A DNA stretch of 64,000 nucleotides from Sphingomonas sp. (GTDB lineage Bacteria; Pseudomonadota; Alphaproteobacteria; Sphingomonadales; Sphingomonadaceae): positions 682,001 through 746,000 of the forward strand of contig NZ_JANINP010000007.1 of assembly GCF_024508665.1 (NCBI RefSeq), in the 5' to 3' direction. A program made the translations under genes and the position numbers. Positions 1 to 7,972 of the stretch are shown piece by piece (position 1 is the stretch's first letter; each line of letters begins with the position of its first letter). The notes under the pieces are model-generated. The model searched no databases. It saw only the letters and a program-made list of their open reading frames with translations, and was not told the DNA's origin.

Positions 1-304
1 CGGCGTGACTGACGGCTTCACGAAGAAGCTGCTGATCACCGGCGTCGGCTACCGCGCCAACGCCCAGGGCAAGAAGCTGAAGCTGCAGCTTGGTTACTCG
101 CACGATGTCGACATCGACGTGCCGGAAGGCCTGACGGTCAACACGCCCGACCAGACCACGGTCGAGATTTCGGGCGCTGACAAGCAGAAGGTCGGCCAGC
201 TGGCCGCCGAGATCCGCCGCTGGCGTAAGCCCGAGCCGTACAAGGGCAAGGGCATCAAGTACGACGGCGAGTACATCTTCCGTAAGGAAGGGAAGAAGAA
301 GTAA
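1..304 (+). CDS. rplF: 50S ribosomal protein L6, 3' part
   Basis: This is the C-terminal ~100 residues of ribosomal protein L6; the 5' end lies outside the window and the reading frame enters at base 2. The segment has the second L6 fold repeat, with the GVGYRA segment and the conserved RRxRKPEPYKGKGI region near the C-terminus that contacts 23S rRNA. The stop codon overlaps the start of rplR (TAATG), so the two genes are probably translationally coupled. The order rplF-rplR-rpsE is the usual spc-operon order. Confidence 0.97.
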   Translation, partial: GVTDGFTKKLLITGVGYRANAQGKKLKLQLGYSHDVDIDVPEGLTVNTPDQTTVEISGADKQKVGQLAAEIRRWRKPEPYKGKGIKYDGEYIFRKEGKKK

Positions 305-660
305 TGACCAAGGGTCTTTCACTTTTCGAGAAGCGCCGCCGGCGCAACCGCACCGCTCTTCGCGCGCGTGGCGGCGGTCGTCCGCGCCTCTCGGTGCATC
401 GTTCGGGCAAGCACATCTATGCCCAGGTGATCGACGACGAGAACGGCAAGACCGTCGCCTCGGCCTCGACGCTGGAGCAGGGCGTGCGCGACAAGTCGGG
501 CGCGAATATCGAAGCGGCGACCGAAGTCGGCAAGCGCGTGGCGGAAGCCGCGGTGAAGGCCGGCGTCAAGCAGGTCGTGTTCGATCGCGGCGGCTTCCTG
601 TTTCATGGCCGCGTCAAGGCGCTGGCCGATGCGGCTCGTGAAGCCGGACTGGAGTTCTGA
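304..660 (+). CDS. rplR: 50S ribosomal protein L18
   Basis: A 118-residue L18, the normal length for the family, which binds 5S rRNA in the central protuberance of the large subunit. Visible features are the basic N-terminus (KRRRRNRTALRARGGGRPRL), the SVHRSGKHIYAQVIDD strand region and the C-terminal FDRGGFLFHGRVKALADAAREAGLEF-type end shared by bacterial L18 proteins. It overlaps the rplF stop by one base and is followed two bases later by rpsE, as expected within the spc operon. Confidence 0.98.
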   Translation: MTKGLSLFEKRRRRNRTALRARGGGRPRLSVHRSGKHIYAQVIDDENGKTVASASTLEQGVRDKSGANIEAATEVGKRVAEAAVKAGVKQVVFDRGGFLFHGRVKALADAAREAGLEF

Positions 661-662
661 GA

Positions 663-1400
663 ATGGCTGACGAAACCAATCCGACGGTCGACGCTCCCGT
701 CGATGCGCCTTCGGCCGAAGCGACCACCCATGACGCGCCGCAGGGCCGTGGTGGCGGTCGTGGCGGTCGTGGCCGTGGCGGCCCGGGCGGCGGCGGCGGT
801 CGTGGTGGCCGTGACGGCGGCCGCGGCGGACGTCGCGACGACCGGCGTGGTCAGGGCAATGACGATGGCGGCGAAGAGCTGATCGAGAAGCTCGTCCACA
901 TCAACCGCGTCTCGAAGACGGTGAAGGGCGGCAAGCGCTTCGGCTTCGCGGCGCTGGTCGTCGTGGGCGACGGCAAGGGCCGCGTCGGCTTCGGTCATGG
1001 CAAGGCGCGCGAAGTGCCGGAGGCGATCTCCAAGGCGACCGCGTCGGCCAAGAAGAAGATGATCCGCGTTCCGCTGCGCGAAGGCCGTACGCTGCACCAT
1101 GACGGCAATGGCCATTTCGGTGCGGGCAAGGTCACGCTGCGCTCGGCGCCGCAGGGTACCGGCATCATCGCCGGCGGCCCGATGCGCGCCGTGTTCGAAT
1201 CGCTCGGCGTCGCCGACGTCGTGACCAAGTCGGTCGGCACGTCGAACCCCTACAACATGATCCGCGCCACCTTCGAGGCGTTGGGCGACCAGACTTCGCC
1301 GAAGTCGGTTGCGCAGCGGCGCGGCAAGAAGATCGCCGACCTGCTCGGCCGCGGTGGGTCGCAGACCGCCGAGGCCGATGCCGCGGCGATCGCGGAGTAA
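663..1400 (+). CDS. rpsE: 30S ribosomal protein S5 with long Gly/Arg-rich N-terminal extension
   Basis: A 245-residue S5, whereas the E. coli protein is 167. The conserved S5 core starts near residue 72 (EELIEKLVHINRVSKTVKGG) and runs through the VVGDGKGRVGFGHGKAREVP loop and the second domain GTGIIAGGPMRAVFESLGV to about residue 225. The first ~70 residues are an acidic/alanine stretch followed by a run of RGG-like repeats (about residues 28-62), plus a short alanine-rich C-terminal tail. S5 sits near the mRNA entry site and helps translational accuracy. The extension is probably disordered and may bind RNA; that is inference. The start at 663 lies two bases after the rplR stop and no better start for the core is present. 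Confidence 0.96.
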   Translation: MADETNPTVDAPVDAPSAEATTHDAPQGRGGGRGGRGRGGPGGGGGRGGRDGGRGGRRDDRRGQGNDDGGEELIEKLVHINRVSKTVKGGKRFGFAALVVVGDGKGRVGFGHGKAREVPEAISKATASAKKKMIRVPLREGRTLHHDGNGHFGAGKVTLRSAPQGTGIIAGGPMRAVFESLGVADVVTKSVGTSNPYNMIRATFEALGDQTSPKSVAQRRGKKIADLLGRGGSQTAEADAAAIAE

Positions 1401-1406
1401 GCGAAC

Positions 1407-1607
1407 ATGGCTGCCAAGAAAGACGCCGCGACCGGTACGGTGAAGGTCACCCAGACCGGTTCGCCGATCCGTCGCACCAAGGACCAGCGTGCCACGCTGA
1501 TCGGCCTGGGCCTCAACAAGATGCACCGGACCGTCGAGCTGAAGGACACGCCCGAGGTTCGCGGCATGATCAAGAAGGTCGCTCACATGGTGAGCGTCAG
1601 CGAGTAA
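1407..1607 (+). CDS. rpmD: 50S ribosomal protein L30
   Basis: A 66-residue L30 of the short bacterial type. The hallmark segment TQTGSPIRRTKDQRATLIGLGLNKM (about residues 15-39) and the following HRTVELKDTPEVRGMIKKV region are complete. It starts six bases after the rpsE stop, in the normal spc-operon position. A hairpin-rich spacer of about 180 bases separates it from rplO, which is longer than the other spacings at this end of the operon. Confidence 0.97.
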   Translation: MAAKKDAATGTVKVTQTGSPIRRTKDQRATLIGLGLNKMHRTVELKDTPEVRGMIKKVAHMVSVSE

Positions 1608-1613
1608 CATACT

Positions 1614-1760
1614 GCCGTCATCCCCGCGAAAGCGGGGACCCATCTCCCGATCGTGGGGCTGGGTTCGACGGCAGTGAGTTGGGCCCTCGCGCTCGCGAGG
1701 GTGACGAAGTTGGGGAACCGCGTCCCCCAGTTGCGCGACCCCCGCTTTCGCGGGGGCAGG
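1614..1760 (+). repeat. REP-like palindromic hairpins between rpmD and rplO
   Basis: Three back-to-back inverted repeats lie in the spacer: TCCCCGC-gaaa-GCGGGGA (1621-1638), CCCTCGC-gctc-GCGAGGG (about 1684-1701) and CCCCCGC-tttc-GCGGGGG (1739-1756). The outer two are near mirror images of one another and the first is preceded by CGTCAT, an end also seen at the elements near 4551 and 7890. This looks like an intergenic REP/BIME-type element dropped into a transcribed operon spacer. It does not look like a terminator because there is no T-run and co-operonic genes follow. Confidence 0.75.
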
Positions 1761-1784
1761 CAAAAGCGAAAGCGAGTGCACGAT

Positions 1785-2339
1785 ATGAAATTGAACGAAC
1801 TGCGCGACAACCAGGGCGCGCGTCATCGCAAGATCCGCGTCGGCCGTGGCATCGGCTCGGGCAAGGGCAAGACCGCCGGGCGTGGCCAGAAGGGCCAGAA
1901 GAGCCGTGAAGGCGTCTCGATCGCGGGCTTCGAGGGCGGCCAGATGCCGCTCCACATGCGTCTGCCGAAGCGCGGCTTCAACAACATCTTCGCCAAGGAC
2001 CATGCCGAGGTCAACGTCGGCGCGATCCAGAAGGCGGTCGATGCCGGCAAGCTCGATGCGTCCAAGACCGTCGACCACGCCGCGCTGAAGGCGGCCAACC
2101 TTGCCCGTGGCGGCAAGGACGGCGTCCGCCTGCTCGGCAAGGGTGAGCTGACCGCCAAGCTCAGCTTCCTGGTCGCCGGCGCGTCGAAGGGCGCGATCGA
2201 GGCGGTCGAGAAGGCCGGTGGCAAGGTCGAGGTGATCGAGATCGTCTCCGCCGCCGACAAGGCTGCCGCCAAGAAGGGCGTCAAGTATCGCGAGCGGAAG
2301 GCCGACAAGGAGGCCAAGCAGGCCGCCGCGAAGAAGTAA
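1785..2339 (+). CDS. rplO: 50S ribosomal protein L15
   Basis: A 184-residue L15. The start at 1785 (MKLNELRDNQGARHRK) is chosen because it gives the family's conserved N-terminus; an upstream in-frame extension reads through the repeat and has no L15 similarity. Conserved features are the RVGRGIGSGKGKTAGRGQKGQ loop (about 20-40), the EGGQMPLHMRLPKRGF motif, and the C-terminal VEKAGGKVEVIE domain. The lysine- and alanine-rich C-terminal tail (about the last 30 residues) is longer than in E. coli (144 residues). It is a late-assembling large-subunit protein that binds 23S rRNA. Confidence 0.96.
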   Translation: MKLNELRDNQGARHRKIRVGRGIGSGKGKTAGRGQKGQKSREGVSIAGFEGGQMPLHMRLPKRGFNNIFAKDHAEVNVGAIQKAVDAGKLDASKTVDHAALKAANLARGGKDGVRLLGKGELTAKLSFLVAGASKGAIEAVEKAGGKVEVIEIVSAADKAAAKKGVKYRERKADKEAKQAAAKK

Positions 2340-2461
2340 TCCACACCGGTCCGTCGCTTGTGCGACGGGCGACAGGTGACAAGGCCGAATGGGCGCCTAT
2401 ATGAGCGGCGGGGGCGCGGAACACGCATCTCCGCCGTTTTTATTTCGGGACGATCAAATAA

Positions 2462-3826
2462 ATGGCATCCGCAGCCGATAGTCTGGCCTCAGGGCTCAAC
2501 CTTTCCAAGTTCGCCCAGGCGACCGACCTCAAGAAGCGGCTGTGGTTCACGATCGGCGCGCTGATCGTCTTCCGCCTTTTGAGCTACGTGCCGCTGCCCG
2601 GCGTCGATCCGACCGCGCTCGGCGTGCTGTCGAACCAGACCAACGGCGGCGTGCTCGACTTCTTCAACAATTTCTCGGGCGGGTCGCTCAAGCGCATGTC
2701 GCTGACCGCGCTCGGGGTCATGCCTTATATCACCGCCTCGATCGTGGTGCAGCTCGCGACTTCGCTGTCGCCGACGCTCGCCGCGATCAAGAAAGAGGGC
2801 GAGAGCGGGCGCAAGCGGCTCAACCAATATACCCGCTACGGCACGGTCGCGCTGACCGCGGTGCAGGGCTGGTTCATCGCCGTCGGGCTCGAGGCCTATG
2901 GCGCCAATGCCGGCGTCCAGGCAGTGGTCGAACCCGGCATGCTGTTCCGCGTCGGCGCGGTGATCAGCCTGATCGGCGGCACGATGTTCCTGATGTGGCT
3001 GGGCGAACAGATCACCAGCCGCGGCATCGGCAACGGTGTCTCGCTGATCATCATGGCCGGCATCGTCGCCAACATGCCGACCAACATCTATAACCTGGTC
3101 AATGGCAGCCGCACCGGCAGCATGGACAGCTTCCAGGTGCTCGGGATCATCGTCGCTGTGGTTGCGATCATCCTGTTCATCTGCTTCATGGAGCGCGCAC
3201 AGCGGCGCATCCTGATCCAATATCCCAAGCGACAGACCCAGCGCGGCGTTCAGTCGGACCGCAGCCATTTGCCGCTGAAGCTCAACACCGCCGGCGTAAT
3301 CCCGCCGATCTTCGCCTCGTCGCTGCTGCTGATGCCGCTGACCATCACCCAGCTTGCGGGCAACAAGGTGAAGGGCGACACCTGGTGGGGCGATGTCGTC
3401 ATCAGCCTCAACCAATATCTCCAGCACGGCTCGATCCTGTACATGACGCTGTACGGCCTCGGCATCATCTTCTTCTCGTTCTTCTACACCGCCGTGGTGT
3501 TCAATCCCGAAGAGACCGCGGATAATCTCAAGCGCTATGGCGGGTTCATCCCGGGCATCCGCCCCGGCAAGAACACCGAAGCCTATTTCGACTATGTGCT
3601 GACGCGCATCACCGTGATCGGCGCTGCCTATCTGGCGGTGATCTGTCTGGTGCCGGAATATCTGGTGTCGGCGCTCAAGATCCCGTTCTACCTCGGCGGC
3701 ACCAGTCTGCTGATCGTCGTCAACGTGACGATGGACACGGTGACCCAGATCCAGTCGCATCTGCTGGCGCACCAATATGGCGACCTCATCAAGAAGGCGA
3801 AGCTGAAGGGTGGCCGCCTCCGTTAA
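2462..3826 (+). CDS. secY: preprotein translocase subunit SecY
   Basis: A 454-residue inner-membrane protein, the central channel of the Sec translocon together with SecE and SecG. Ten hydrophobic segments can be picked out, beginning at about residues 27-45 (LWFTIGALIVFRLLSYVPLPGVD). Conserved elements include the plug/TM2 region GGSLKRMSLTALGVMPYITASI, the ITSRGIGNGVSLIIMAGI loop, the cytosolic loop with RRILIQYPKR, and the ribosome/SecA-binding RPGKNT loop. It follows rplO by 122 bases, the usual alphaproteobacterial order, and precedes adk. Confidence 0.98.
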   Translation: MASAADSLASGLNLSKFAQATDLKKRLWFTIGALIVFRLLSYVPLPGVDPTALGVLSNQTNGGVLDFFNNFSGGSLKRMSLTALGVMPYITASIVVQLATSLSPTLAAIKKEGESGRKRLNQYTRYGTVALTAVQGWFIAVGLEAYGANAGVQAVVEPGMLFRVGAVISLIGGTMFLMWLGEQITSRGIGNGVSLIIMAGIVANMPTNIYNLVNGSRTGSMDSFQVLGIIVAVVAIILFICFMERAQRRILIQYPKRQTQRGVQSDRSHLPLKLNTAGVIPPIFASSLLLMPLTITQLAGNKVKGDTWWGDVVISLNQYLQHGSILYMTLYGLGIIFFSFFYTAVVFNPEETADNLKRYGGFIPGIRPGKNTEAYFDYVLTRITVIGAAYLAVICLVPEYLVSALKIPFYLGGTSLLIVVNVTMDTVTQIQSHLLAHQYGDLIKKAKLKGGRLR

Positions 3827-3856
3827 GAGGGGCGGCGCCAACAGGGAGACAAGGGC

Positions 3857-4507
3857 TTGAACATCATCCTCCTCGGCCCACCGGGCGCCGGCAAGGGCAC
3901 CCAGGCGGCGAAGCTCGTCGCAGACCGCGGCATGGTGCAGCTGTCGACCGGCGACATGCTCCGCGCCGCGGTGAAGGCGGGGACGCCCACCGGCTTGAAG
4001 GCCAAGGCGATCATGGACGCCGGCGAACTGGTACCCGACGAGGTGGTATCGGGCATCATCGGCGAGCGGCTCGACCAGATGTCTCCGGGGGAGGGCGCGA
4101 TCTTCGACGGCTATCCGCGCACCGCCGCGCAGGCCGAAGCTCTCGACCAGTTGCTCGCCGATCGCGGCCGCAAGCTCGACCGTGTCATCGAGTTGACGGT
4201 CGATGAGGACGCGCTCGTCGAGCGCATCACCGGCCGCTACACCTGCGCCAAGTGCGGCGAGGGCTATCACGACAAATTCAAGCAGCCCAAGGCCGCCGGC
4301 GTCTGCGACGTCTGCGGATCGACCGAGTTCAAGCGCCGCCCCGACGATAATGAGGAAACCGTCCGCACCCGGATGGCCGAATATCGCGGCAAGACCGCGC
4401 CGATCATCCCGATCTACGAAGCCCGCGGCATCCTGACGCGGGTCGACGGCATGGCGGATATCGACCAGGTCAGCGCAGCGGTGGCGGCGGCGCTCGACGG
4501 GGAATAA
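3857..4507 (+). CDS. adk: adenylate kinase, zinc-lid type
   Basis: A 216-residue long-form adenylate kinase catalysing ATP + AMP = 2 ADP in the cytosol. The P-loop is GPPGAGKGT at residues 7-15, the AMP-binding STGDMLR is at 30-36, and DGYPRT at 84-89. The lid domain (about 125-165) carries four cysteines, C130, C133, C150 and C153, forming a zinc-binding site as in many Gram-positive and some alphaproteobacterial enzymes. The start is TTG, supported by an AGGGAG ribosome-binding site eight bases upstream and by the family N-terminus MNIILLGPPG. It lies 30 bases downstream of secY. Confidence 0.98.
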   Translation: MNIILLGPPGAGKGTQAAKLVADRGMVQLSTGDMLRAAVKAGTPTGLKAKAIMDAGELVPDEVVSGIIGERLDQMSPGEGAIFDGYPRTAAQAEALDQLLADRGRKLDRVIELTVDEDALVERITGRYTCAKCGEGYHDKFKQPKAAGVCDVCGSTEFKRRPDDNEETVRTRMAEYRGKTAPIIPIYEARGILTRVDGMADIDQVSAAVAAALDGE

Positions 4508-4547
4508 GGCGTCGGGCTTCGGTCCGATCTCGTCCCGCGCAATAACC

Positions 4548-4643
4548 GTCGTCATGCCGGGCTTGTCCCGGCATCCAACGTGCAACAACGGACGGAATCC
4601 GTTGTGGAGGATTGGACCCCGGCACAGGGCCGGGGTGACGGAT
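4548..4643 (+). repeat. REP-like triple hairpin after adk
   Basis: Three consecutive inverted repeats: ATGCCGGG-cttgt-CCCGGCAT (4554-4574), ACAACGGA-cggaa-TCCGTTGT (4585-4605) and CCCCGGC-acagg-GCCGGGG (4617-4635). The element begins with GTCGTCAT and ends with GGGGTGACGG, an inverted pair of ends. This layout is typical of dispersed REP/BIME-type repeats in alphaproteobacteria. It has no T-tract, so it is more likely a mobile repeat than a factor-independent terminator. Confidence 0.75.
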
Positions 4644-4688
4644 AGCTTGTGGCACGATAGTCTCCCTCCATCCTGAGGGGGATCCGCC

Positions 4689-5246
4689 ATGTTCCGCACC
4701 GCAATTGCCGCCGCCTTGCTTTCCTACGTCGTCGCACCCGCCGCTGCCGACGTCGTCAAAACCGAAGCCGCGGGCTTCGTCGTCGAAAAGACCGTCACGA
4801 TCGACGCCGCCCCCGACGCGGTGTGGGAGACGCTGCGCGCCCCGCAACGCTGGTGGTCGAAGGAGCACACCTGGTCGGGCGATTCCGCCAATCTCTATAT
4901 CGACAGCCAGGCGACCGGCTGCTTCTGCGAGAAGCTGCCGGGCAGGGGAAGCGTCCAGCACGCCCGCTTGGTCTTCGTCGACAAGGGCAAGCTACTCCGG
5001 ATGGAAGGCGCCTTCGGCCCGCTGCAAGGAGAGGCGATCGTCGCGACGCTGACATTCGAACTTTCGCCGGAAGGAGACAAGGCGACCAAGGTCAAGATGA
5101 CCTATGTCGCCGGCGGCTACTCGCCGACCGGCTTCGACAAGCTGGCGCCGGCGGTCGACAGCGTCATGAGCGCGCAACTGGACGGATTGAAGGCGGCCGC
5201 CGAGGGCCCGCCGCCCGCGCCCCTGGCCCCATCCTCCGACAGGTAA
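4689..5246 (+). CDS. exported SRPBCC (START-like) family protein
   Basis: A 185-residue protein with a cleavable signal peptide (MFRTAIAAALLSYVVAPAAA, then DV) followed by a Bet v 1/START-type helix-grip domain. Recognisable elements are the VEKTVTIDAAPDAVWETL opening strand, the RWWSKEHTWSGDSANL helix segment, and the long C-terminal helix DKLAPAVDSVMSAQLDGLKAAAE. Such proteins bind hydrophobic ligands or act as cyclases/hydrolases; the ligand here cannot be told. A GGGGGA ribosome-binding site precedes the ATG. It interrupts the adk-rpsM neighbourhood of the ribosomal operon and may be transcribed with it. Confidence 0.8.
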   Translation: MFRTAIAAALLSYVVAPAAADVVKTEAAGFVVEKTVTIDAAPDAVWETLRAPQRWWSKEHTWSGDSANLYIDSQATGCFCEKLPGRGSVQHARLVFVDKGKLLRMEGAFGPLQGEAIVATLTFELSPEGDKATKVKMTYVAGGYSPTGFDKLAPAVDSVMSAQLDGLKAAAEGPPPAPLAPSSDR

Positions 5247-5315
5247 GCGGCGCGGGGCGGGAACGCGAATTGCGGGTCCTGCGTTCGGTGCGGCGGGCTT
5301 GAAGGAGGATGGCCG

Positions 5316-5591
5316 ATGCGCATCGATGGCGGCAACCGTTGGGCATTGGGACTCGGTCTTGGTGTCTTGGCGGCAATCGCCGGCGGGATGGTCGCCGCCA
5401 ATGAGACGGTCGCGGCGATGAACCCGTTCTACACCAACCAATCCATCGCGTTTGACCGGTCGGCCCGCGATGCCGAGATCGTCGATACGTCCTTCGTACA
5501 GCCCAACGACGCGCTACCCGATACCGGCGATCTCAGCTATGGCCGCGGCCGGGCCGACGATATGCAATATGCCGCGCTCGATTCGCGCTGA
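5316..5591 (+). CDS. small hypothetical protein with N-terminal membrane segment
   Basis: A 91-residue protein I do not recognise. It has a good GGAGG ribosome-binding site and one hydrophobic stretch near the N-terminus (about residues 9-28, rich in Gly/Ala/Leu), followed by a polar, acidic tail with aromatic residues. It may be a single-pass inner-membrane protein or carry an uncleaved signal. It sits between the SRPBCC gene and rpsM on the same strand. No catalytic motif is visible. Confidence 0.6.
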   Translation: MRIDGGNRWALGLGLGVLAAIAGGMVAANETVAAMNPFYTNQSIAFDRSARDAEIVDTSFVQPNDALPDTGDLSYGRGRADDMQYAALDSR

Positions 5592-5779
5592 ACCGCCTGG
5601 CGCGATCCACGGGCGATGCTTGACACTGCCGCGACTCAACCCTAAGTGAGCGCCCTTCCGATACACCGGCTGACCGGCGGCGCTTGCGCGTCCGCCGCTG
5701 TCGTGCGTTTCGGGCATCGCGATGAGATGGGGTGCGTGGCAGCCATGCCGCACTCCGTGGAGCTAGGAGAACAAGGTTC

Positions 5780-6148
5780 ATGGCACGTATTGCGGGTGTC
5801 AACATCCCGACCAACAAGCGCGTAGTGATCGCGCTTCAATATATCCACGGCATTGGCCCGGCCAAAGCCAAGGAAATCACCACGAAGCTGAACATCGCTC
5901 CCGAGCGTCGCGTTCAGGACCTGACCGACCAGGAAGTGCTGCAGATCCGCGAAGCGATCGACGCCGGCTACACGGTCGAAGGTGATCTTCGTCGCGAGAC
6001 CGCGATGAACATCAAGCGCCTGATGGATCTGGCCTGCTATCGCGGCCTGCGCCATCGCAAGGGTCTGCCGGTCCGTGGCCAGCGCACGCACACCAATGCG
6101 CGCACTCGCAAGGGCAAGGCCAAGCCGATCGCCGGCAAGAAGAAGTAA
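5780..6148 (+). CDS. rpsM: 30S ribosomal protein S13
   Basis: A 122-residue S13. The start at 5780 (MARIAGVNIPTNKR) is the family N-terminus and has a TAGGAGA ribosome-binding site upstream; an in-frame extension to 5732 has no similarity to S13. The helix-two-turn-helix region YIHGIGPAKAKEI and the C-terminal RHRKGLPVRGQRTHTNARTRKGK tail that reaches tRNA and 16S rRNA are complete. S13 forms the small-subunit head and the bridge to L5. No rpmJ gene lies between secY/adk and rpsM here, in contrast to E. coli. Confidence 0.97.
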   Translation: MARIAGVNIPTNKRVVIALQYIHGIGPAKAKEITTKLNIAPERRVQDLTDQEVLQIREAIDAGYTVEGDLRRETAMNIKRLMDLACYRGLRHRKGLPVRGQRTHTNARTRKGKAKPIAGKKK

Positions 6149-6204
6149 GCAGGCGCGCTCGTTGCGCACCGCGACTTCCCAGCTTCGAGGGTTAGGATAG
6201 AAAA

Positions 6205-6594
6205 ATGGCACGTGAACCGCAGCGCCTTCGTCGGCGCGAACGCAAGAACATCACCGCCGGCGTCGCCCATGTGAACGCCAGCTTCAACAATACCATGATC
6301 ACCATCACCGATGCCCAGGGCAATGCGATCAGCTGGTCGTCCGCCGGGATGATGGGGTTCAAGGGATCGCGCAAGTCGACCCCGTACGCGGCGCAGGTTG
6401 CCGCCGAGGACGCGGGCCGCAAGGCCGCCGAACACGGCGTCCGCACGCTTGAGGTCGAGGTCAAGGGTCCGGGTTCGGGTCGTGAGTCGGCGCTTCGCGC
6501 GCTGCAAGCGGTCGGCTTCCAGATCACCTCGATCCGCGACGTTACGTCGATCCCGCACAATGGCGTGCGTCCGTCGAAGCGTCGCCGCGTCTGA
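6205..6594 (+). CDS. rpsK: 30S ribosomal protein S11
   Basis: A 129-residue S11 of normal length. The conserved VNASFNNTMITITDAQGNAI segment, SSAGMMGFKGSRKSTPYAAQ, and the C-terminal GVRPSKRRRV end are all present. S11 lies on the small-subunit platform next to the 3' end of 16S rRNA and interacts with S21. It is 56 bases downstream of rpsM. rpsD is absent between rpsK and rpoA, which is usual in alphaproteobacteria. Confidence 0.98.
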   Translation: MAREPQRLRRRERKNITAGVAHVNASFNNTMITITDAQGNAISWSSAGMMGFKGSRKSTPYAAQVAAEDAGRKAAEHGVRTLEVEVKGPGSGRESALRALQAVGFQITSIRDVTSIPHNGVRPSKRRRV

Positions 6595-6692
6595 ATTCGT
6601 CTCGCCGGCGCGCGGTTGATCGCGCTGCGCCGGCATTCGCCCACGGCCGCAGGGTTTAGCCCAAGCCCCCGGCCCAACAGAGGGAAGCCCCC

Positions 6693-7754
6693 GTGTCTGT
6701 CAATGCAAAGAACTGGCAGGAATTGAAGAAGCCCAACGCGCTCGAGAAGAAGGGCGGCGACGGGAAGAGCAAGGCGACCTTCGTTGCCGAGCCGCTCGAG
6801 CGCGGCTTTGGTCTCACCCTTGGCAACGCGCTGCGCCGCGTTTTGCTGTCGAGCCTGCAGGGCGCGGCGGTCACCTCGATCAAGATCGAGAACGTGCTGC
6901 ACGAATTCAGCTCGCTTGCCGGCGTCCGTGAGGACGTGACCGATATCGTGCTCAACGTGAAGCAGATCGCGCTCAAGATGCAGGGCGAAGGTCCGCGTCG
7001 CCTCCAGCTCGCGGCCACCGGCCCGGCAGAGGTCAAGGCCGGCGATATCGCCGTGTCGGGCGACATCGAGGTGATGAACCCCGATCTGGTGATCTGCCAT
7101 CTCGACGACGGCGCGACGCTCAACATGGAACTGACCGCCGATGTCGGTAAGGGCTATGTTGCCGCGGTCGCGAACCGTCCGGCCGATGCGCCAATCGGCC
7201 TGATCCCGGTCGACGCGCTTTACTCGCCGGTGCGCCAGGTGTCGTACAAGGTCGAGAATACCCGCGTCGGGCAGGAGCTCGATTACGACAAGCTGACGCT
7301 GACGGTCGAGACCGACGGCACGGTGACCCCGGAAGACGCGCTCGCTTATGCCGCGCGCATCCTCCAGGACCAGCTGGCGCTGTTCGTTCACTTCGACGAT
7401 TCGGCGATCACCCGCTCGGCGCCGATCGGCGTCGCCGCAGCGCCGTCGGACGCCGGCGTCTCGGGCGACACGCAGCAGATCAACCGTTACCTGCTCAAGA
7501 AGGTCGACGAGCTCGAGCTGTCGGTGCGTTCGGCCAACTGTCTCAAGAACGACAACATCATCTATATCGGCGATCTGGTCGGCAAGACCGAAGCCGAGAT
7601 GCTGCGCACGCCGAACTTCGGCCGCAAGTCGCTCAATGAGATCAAGGAAGTGCTGTCGAGCATGGGTCTCCGTCTCGGGATGGAAATCCCGGGCTGGCCG
7701 CCCGAGAACATCGAAGAGATGGCGAAAAAGCTCGAACAGGAGATTATGGGCTGA
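6693..7754 (+). CDS. rpoA: DNA-directed RNA polymerase subunit alpha
   Basis: A 353-residue alpha subunit. The N-terminal domain (about 1-240) has the dimerisation/assembly motif FGLTLGNALRRVLLSSLQGAAV. After a linker of about 25 residues, the C-terminal domain (about 265-345) contains NCLKNDNIIYIGDLVGKTEAEML and GRKSLNEIKEVLSSMGL, the helix-hairpin-helix region that contacts UP elements and activators. The start is GTG at 6693 with an AGAGGGAAG-type ribosome-binding site and gives the expected N-terminus MSVNAKNWQELKKP. It sits in the alpha operon between rpsK and rplQ. Confidence 0.98.
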   Translation: MSVNAKNWQELKKPNALEKKGGDGKSKATFVAEPLERGFGLTLGNALRRVLLSSLQGAAVTSIKIENVLHEFSSLAGVREDVTDIVLNVKQIALKMQGEGPRRLQLAATGPAEVKAGDIAVSGDIEVMNPDLVICHLDDGATLNMELTADVGKGYVAAVANRPADAPIGLIPVDALYSPVRQVSYKVENTRVGQELDYDKLTLTVETDGTVTPEDALAYAARILQDQLALFVHFDDSAITRSAPIGVAAAPSDAGVSGDTQQINRYLLKKVDELELSVRSANCLKNDNIIYIGDLVGKTEAEMLRTPNFGRKSLNEIKEVLSSMGLRLGMEIPGWPPENIEEMAKKLEQEIMG

Positions 7755-7831
7755 TTTTCCACCGGCACAGCGACAGCTGCGCCGGAGAGAAAATCAGCCC
7801 GGCCGGCGGGGCTGAAAGCTCCGTCCGACGG

Positions 7832-7895
7832 CGCGGGATTTACTCCCGCGTCGGGCCGGCAACAAAGAGATCCCAGCTTTCGCTGGGATGACGGA
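7832..7895 (+). repeat. hairpin pair between rpoA and rplQ
   Basis: Two inverted repeats lie in the 218-base spacer: CGCGGGA-tttac-TCCCGCG (7832-7850) and ATCCCAGC-tttc-GCTGGGAT (7870-7889). The second is followed by GACGG, so it ends GGGATGACGG like the other REP-like elements in this ribosomal block. rplQ follows in the same direction and is normally co-transcribed with rpoA, so read-through is assumed. Confidence 0.6.
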
Positions 7896-7972
7896 ATAAA
7901 CGGTGGGCTCATCCGTCCCCACCTGGCCCGGGGTACCTCAAACGGCCCCCTGACGAACGAGAAGGAAATACC

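Noticed and set aside
2489..4699. Very long minus-strand open frame opposite secY and adk
   Set aside because: Antisense artefact of GC-rich codon use; secY and adk on the plus strand are unambiguous. Similar shadows opposite rpsE/rplO (603-2078), the prolyl oligopeptidase (10625-12772), the PQQ dehydrogenase (25727-27649) and the 60-62 kb genes were dropped for the same reason.
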